From: CAYJDR01 sp964368965
Lineage (GTDB): Bacteria; Chrysiogenota; Deferribacteres; Deferribacterales; Mucispirillaceae
DNA length: 64,000 nucleotides
Assembly: GCA_964368965.1 (NCBI GenBank)
Contig: CAYJDR010000004.1
Coordinates: 28,797-92,796 of the forward strand
Reading direction: 5' to 3'
The position numbers were made by a program, and so were the translations under genes. Numbering within the stretch: the first letter of the stretch is position 1; every line of letters starts with the position of its first letter. Shown in pieces: positions 60,570-64,000 of the stretch. A model generated the notes under the pieces. That model was given only the letters and a program-made list of their open reading frames with translations, was not told where the DNA came from and did no database searches.

Positions 60570-63500
60570 TTAGAAACTAGTTTCTTTTGTAATTGTTACG
60601 TAGCACATTTGTTGAGCGTTACCATGGTCAATACGAGAAGGCATTGATGCAATCAACGTATTTGCACAACCGCCATCATCTACGCCATCTGTATTTGGAT
60701 CATACCAACCGCCTTGGTGTAAGTTTACATGCCCACGCACACATCTGTCAGTAACTTTTGCAATAACACGCACTTTACCAATAGGGTTTTCAACACGAAC
60801 TAAATCACCATGAGCAATGCCACGCTCTCTAGCATCTTCAGTATTCATCCAGATTTCATGCCATGAAGCAGTTGTCATATCTTTATTTTCAACAGCCTTG
60901 CTTATCATGTTGTTAAATGGAGCAGCAGCACCAACAACTTGCCTTTCTGGTACAATTGCATATTCTTGCCAGTCGTTAGCAGGCGCGCCACCTTTAACCC
61001 TGTGGTTTAGCTCACGTAAGAATGGGTTTTCGTTATGCGTAGAGTGTACACGGTAACGGTCGTGAGTTGTACCAAGCGTTAAGCCACCTTTCTTAGATAA
61101 GTCGTTTTCAGACTTACCTCTGAACACACCATATGCTTCATTGAAGTAGTCTTCAAAGTTGAAGTACATAGGGATTGGGTAAACTAGTGGATCGCCTTCA
61201 GCATCCACGTTTTCTTGCCCACGTTTTTCAGCAGGTAACCAACCATGATATTTAGAGAACGCGTTTCTATAGTCATGCACTAACATACCACTGTAAACTT
61301 GCATTCTACCTGCAGCATTAGGACGTGCACCACGTTTTTCATCAATAACTTGAGTGCCACCACCAGTAGAGCTACCCCAATATGTAGATGCAACAAAGTT
61401 ATTTTGTACACCATCTGTTTCAACACTAATAAACGGTGTAATTTTTCTTATTGCCACATCAAGTTTTAAGTAAGCATCAAGGTTTTTCCTGATTTGCCCA
61501 GCAGTTGAAAGTTGCTCTCTATCAGCGGTAGCTTGGCTAACATCATAAATAGCAACAGCCGTCGCCTTTGTTTCGTATTTTGTGCCACTAGGAACAAAAT
61601 AAACTTCGTTAGTTTTTGCAGGTGAGAATACACTTGCATGAACTTGATCTTTTGTCATGCCATAGAATTTTGAAGTAGAATTTGCAATTGCAGCATCAAC
61701 TCTAGCTTCATAAATCTCTGCAACTGGTTTAAACGTTGAAGCATTAATATATGTAGTTGGGCTATTCACTAAACCTGTTGTAGTTTTTCCATTATCAATA
61801 TATTCACCTAACTCTGAATGAGCTTTATATGCCATATAAGTCAATTCATAACTATCTACAACATCACCAACAGCTTTAACAACAGGTGGACGATACATTG
61901 CACGGCCATATACCTGTCGTAATGAGTTACTTGACGTAGCCCCAATTGTACCATTATCAACTACTTCGTAGTTCATCGCAACAGGTATAACATAGTCTGC
62001 AAACCTTGCACTTGGAGACATAAAGATATCCATCTGTACTAAGCATAAGTTATCTGGATTTGTTGGATCAGCGTTTTTGTCACCGCCTGATAGTGGTAGC
62101 AGTTTATACATTTCAGTAGTGTCATTAGTGTTCATGTGTTGGTTTACCATGATACCACCACCGTGGCTAATAATCATACGTGTACCAGCATAAATTGGGT
62201 TGCCTTGAGCATCTTTTACGTATTTATATGTTGTTTCGCCGTTAATAGTTTCTTCAATCAACTTGCCATCTGCATCACGCTCGTAAACAACACCTGTTTT
62301 TACACCACCATCATTGAAATAATAGCGAGTAGCATTCATATCCCAATCAGGTATGTGTGTAGCTTTATACTCTTTATTTTTCAACTCATCGTGGAAAGCT
62401 AATTTGATACCATTAAACCATTCTTTACAAGATATGCTAACTTTACGATTATCTGCAAGATTACCACTAACACTTTTTGCAGGACTTGCAGTATTAATAA
62501 AATTATCAGCATTTAAATCGCCTACAGGAGCAAATGAGTGCCTTGAACGCCATGGCCCAGAAAAAGTTTCACCAGGTAAGCCAAAAGTTTTTGTAACTGC
62601 CATAAGTACTGTGATAGCCCAGATGTTTACAACGCCGTTACCTTGCTTTTGTACGCCACCGCACCATTCGTTGAAGATTGGGTGCTGAGCAGGATCGCAA
62701 TACATCTTCGCAAGCGCTTCGATTTGAGCAACAGGTGTGCCTGTAATGTCAGATGCCCACTGTGGAGTTTTTGCTTTATTAAAAGCTTGCTTGTATAAGT
62801 ACTTTGTATTAGCACCTTCTTTAGCTGTGTATGAACATTTTGCAGCATTACGAGTTGAATGCCTAGCTGCAAATTGCTGTGCAGTGTAGTTGTTACCAGC
62901 ACTATATTGTGCTTTTGTAAGCCTGTCATCATCACCCATAACATATGCAGATAATGACTTACCAGCAGGAACAGCTTCAATGTGTTCGACTGTTTCATAA
63001 GGAATAGAATAAGCATATAAAGATGGAGTACTGCGATTTTCCCACCTTGTTGTAACACTTGTTGTATTTCCCTTTGCTGTTGATGATAGTGCGTCGTATG
63101 CGTCTTTATCAGTACTAACTGCACCAGGATTGCTTTTATCCCAATACCAAAAACCTGTTTCCATATTCCAACTGCCACTCATTGTAGTTGGCTCGTTTTC
63201 AGAAATTGTACCTAATACTAAAGAAGATGCTGGAAGATTTACTTCACCAGTAATATCTGTATTGGTACCACCAAGATACTTAGTAGGTATTTGTTTTACC
63301 AACCAATATGCAGGTGAATCAAAGAAACCATAGACCATAGTATCTAAGTAATCAACATCTAACATAGGGTTATCCATAAGTGAGCCATCTGGGTTAAAAG
63401 TGTTCACGATCATATGGTAAATCATACCCATAATTAATGCAGTATCAGTATAGTTACGTAGTTGCACCCAATCAGTATGGCAAGTTACACCTGTATCTGA

Positions 63501-64000
63501 AAGCTCTGGCCCGATGAACCAAGCCTTACCACCTCTTTTGCGCAACTCTTCCATACCACGAATATAGCCATATGCCGCAGCATTGTTCGTAGATAAAATA
63601 TTAGAGCCCCAAGAAACAACATTTTGTACAACACCAATAATTGCAGGTATTTGCCATAAAACGTTACTAGGGTTAGAATATGCCCCACCAGAACCTGGAT
63701 GCCCAACTAATGGCTGACCATAGTGATATTGATGATAACTATAATCTGAATAAAAAGTTCTTGAACCTGCAGGTGCATACAATGCAGTTCTTGTATCACC
63801 ATAGTTAGAAAAGCCACCTACACCATCATAACCACCAGATGTAGCATAAATACTATGGATGGCAGTTGAGCCATATTTTGCTTGAATTGCACGATATTTT
63901 TTTGCAATCTCATCCATAGCTTGTTGCATAGGAATGCGAATAAAGCCTGACATGTCGCCACGAGTTTTTGTTTGCTTTAAAGCATAACGTAGACGACCAG
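60570..64000 (-). CDS. dmsA: Large DmsA-type molybdopterin reductase (operon 2), N-terminus outside window
   Basis: 1142 residues are visible and the frame stays open to the right edge, reading G-R-L-R-Y-A-L-K-Q-T-K-T-R-G-D before an internal Met at 63953, so the true start is beyond 64000. S-D-Y-S-Y-H-Q holds the probable Ser molybdenum ligand. The same long insertion as in the paralogue follows LDVDYLDTMVYGFFDSPAYW. The C-terminus has HQGGWYDPNTDG and SRIDHGNAQQMCYV. Its own N-terminal FS0 motif is not visible. It is a tandem paralogue of the 55307-58909 protein. Confidence 0.9.
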   Translation of the reverse strand, partial: GRLRYALKQTKTRGDMSGFIRIPMQQAMDEIAKKYRAIQAKYGSTAIHSIYATSGGYDGVGGFSNYGDTRTALYAPAGSRTFYSDYSYHQYHYGQPLVGHPGSGGAYSNPSNVLWQIPAIIGVVQNVVSWGSNILSTNNAAAYGYIRGMEELRKRGGKAWFIGPELSDTGVTCHTDWVQLRNYTDTALIMGMIYHMIVNTFNPDGSLMDNPMLDVDYLDTMVYGFFDSPAYWLVKQIPTKYLGGTNTDITGEVNLPASSLVLGTISENEPTTMSGSWNMETGFWYWDKSNPGAVSTDKDAYDALSSTAKGNTTSVTTRWENRSTPSLYAYSIPYETVEHIEAVPAGKSLSAYVMGDDDRLTKAQYSAGNNYTAQQFAARHSTRNAAKCSYTAKEGANTKYLYKQAFNKAKTPQWASDITGTPVAQIEALAKMYCDPAQHPIFNEWCGGVQKQGNGVVNIWAITVLMAVTKTFGLPGETFSGPWRSRHSFAPVGDLNADNFINTASPAKSVSGNLADNRKVSISCKEWFNGIKLAFHDELKNKEYKATHIPDWDMNATRYYFNDGGVKTGVVYERDADGKLIEETINGETTYKYVKDAQGNPIYAGTRMIISHGGGIMVNQHMNTNDTTEMYKLLPLSGGDKNADPTNPDNLCLVQMDIFMSPSARFADYVIPVAMNYEVVDNGTIGATSSNSLRQVYGRAMYRPPVVKAVGDVVDSYELTYMAYKAHSELGEYIDNGKTTTGLVNSPTTYINASTFKPVAEIYEARVDAAIANSTSKFYGMTKDQVHASVFSPAKTNEVYFVPSGTKYETKATAVAIYDVSQATADREQLSTAGQIRKNLDAYLKLDVAIRKITPFISVETDGVQNNFVASTYWGSSTGGGTQVIDEKRGARPNAAGRMQVYSGMLVHDYRNAFSKYHGWLPAEKRGQENVDAEGDPLVYPIPMYFNFEDYFNEAYGVFRGKSENDLSKKGGLTLGTTHDRYRVHSTHNENPFLRELNHRVKGGAPANDWQEYAIVPERQVVGAAAPFNNMISKAVENKDMTTASWHEIWMNTEDARERGIAHGDLVRVENPIGKVRVIAKVTDRCVRGHVNLHQGGWYDPNTDGVDDGGCANTLIASMPSRIDHGNAQQMCYVTITKETSF

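Noticed and set aside
1..64000. tRNA, rRNA, CRISPR arrays, insertion sequences, prophage genes
   Set aside because: None of the intergenic regions shows a cloverleaf, regularly spaced repeats, transposase frames or phage structural genes.

Overview
The window is AT-rich, densely coded bacterial DNA from a Gram-negative anaerobe or microaerobe. Supporting signs are Tat-exported molybdo-enzymes, a periplasmic tetraheme cytochrome with a fumarate-reductase-like flavoprotein, superoxide reductase, outer-membrane beta-barrels and LPP20-like/Sel1/TPR envelope proteins. The split ATP synthase operon (atpF'-F-H-A-G-D-C without atpB/E), ATP-type PEP carboxykinase, MetH, CheX and a cNMP-CBS-DUF294 protein fit the Deferribacterota (Mucispirillum/Geovibrio-like) best. 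This placement is inferred from gene content and protein style, not from a database search. Two runs of exactly 100 N show that it is a draft scaffold.

Layout. 1-6.1 kb: pheS-pheT followed by ankyrin/Sel1 and TPR secreted proteins (minus). 6.1-8.0 kb: overlapping DUF815 ATPase / 81-aa protein / outer-membrane barrel operon (minus). 8.2-12.3 kb: plus-strand signalling and housekeeping genes (cNMP-CBS-DUF294, NYN-LOTUS, glyoxalase, YjdM, unknown). 12.5-18.3 kb: F1/stator ATP synthase operon (minus). 18.5-24.7 kb: gapA-pgk, rlmH-dksA-like, tkt-rlmB (minus). 24.8-27.8 kb: an orphan pseudopilin and two paralogous outer-membrane proteins. 27.9-35.7 kb: flavoprotein reductase plus tetraheme cytochrome, divergent from a MocR-type regulator that is followed by MATE, amidohydrolase and glycogen synthase genes. 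35.8-40.6 kb: an accessory stretch with an LRV-repeat membrane protein plus an unknown partner, and a SUKH-like/Fic/ankyrin operon downstream of metH. 40.7-51.3 kb: metH, superoxide reductase, pckA, HNH, alaS-cheX, M16 peptidase. 51.3-53.9 kb: small protein, tspO, beta-propeller/LPP20 fusion. 53.9-64 kb: two tandem DmsA-DmsB-TorD operons; the second dmsA runs off the right edge.

How the genes work together. Glycolysis/gluconeogenesis (gapA, pgk, pckA, tkt, glgA) and the ATP synthase supply core energy metabolism. The flavoprotein/tetraheme pair and the two very large DmsA-type reductases look like alternative terminal reductases. Both DmsB subunits carry Leu in place of one cluster-III cysteine. 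In both dms operons a strong terminator separates the enzyme genes from the chaperone gene. A near-identical 17-bp direct-repeat element lies upstream of the flavoprotein/MocR pair and of dmsA, suggesting shared control. The MocR protein has lost its PLP lysine.

Most novel-looking features: (i) the ankyrin-Fic-SUKH-like operon, whose Fic gene is only apparently broken by a scaffolding artefact; (ii) the LRV-repeat/183-aa pair; (iii) the degenerate MocR and DUF294 proteins; (iv) the oversized DmsA clade. I saw no rRNA, tRNA, CRISPR array, insertion sequence or phage gene.
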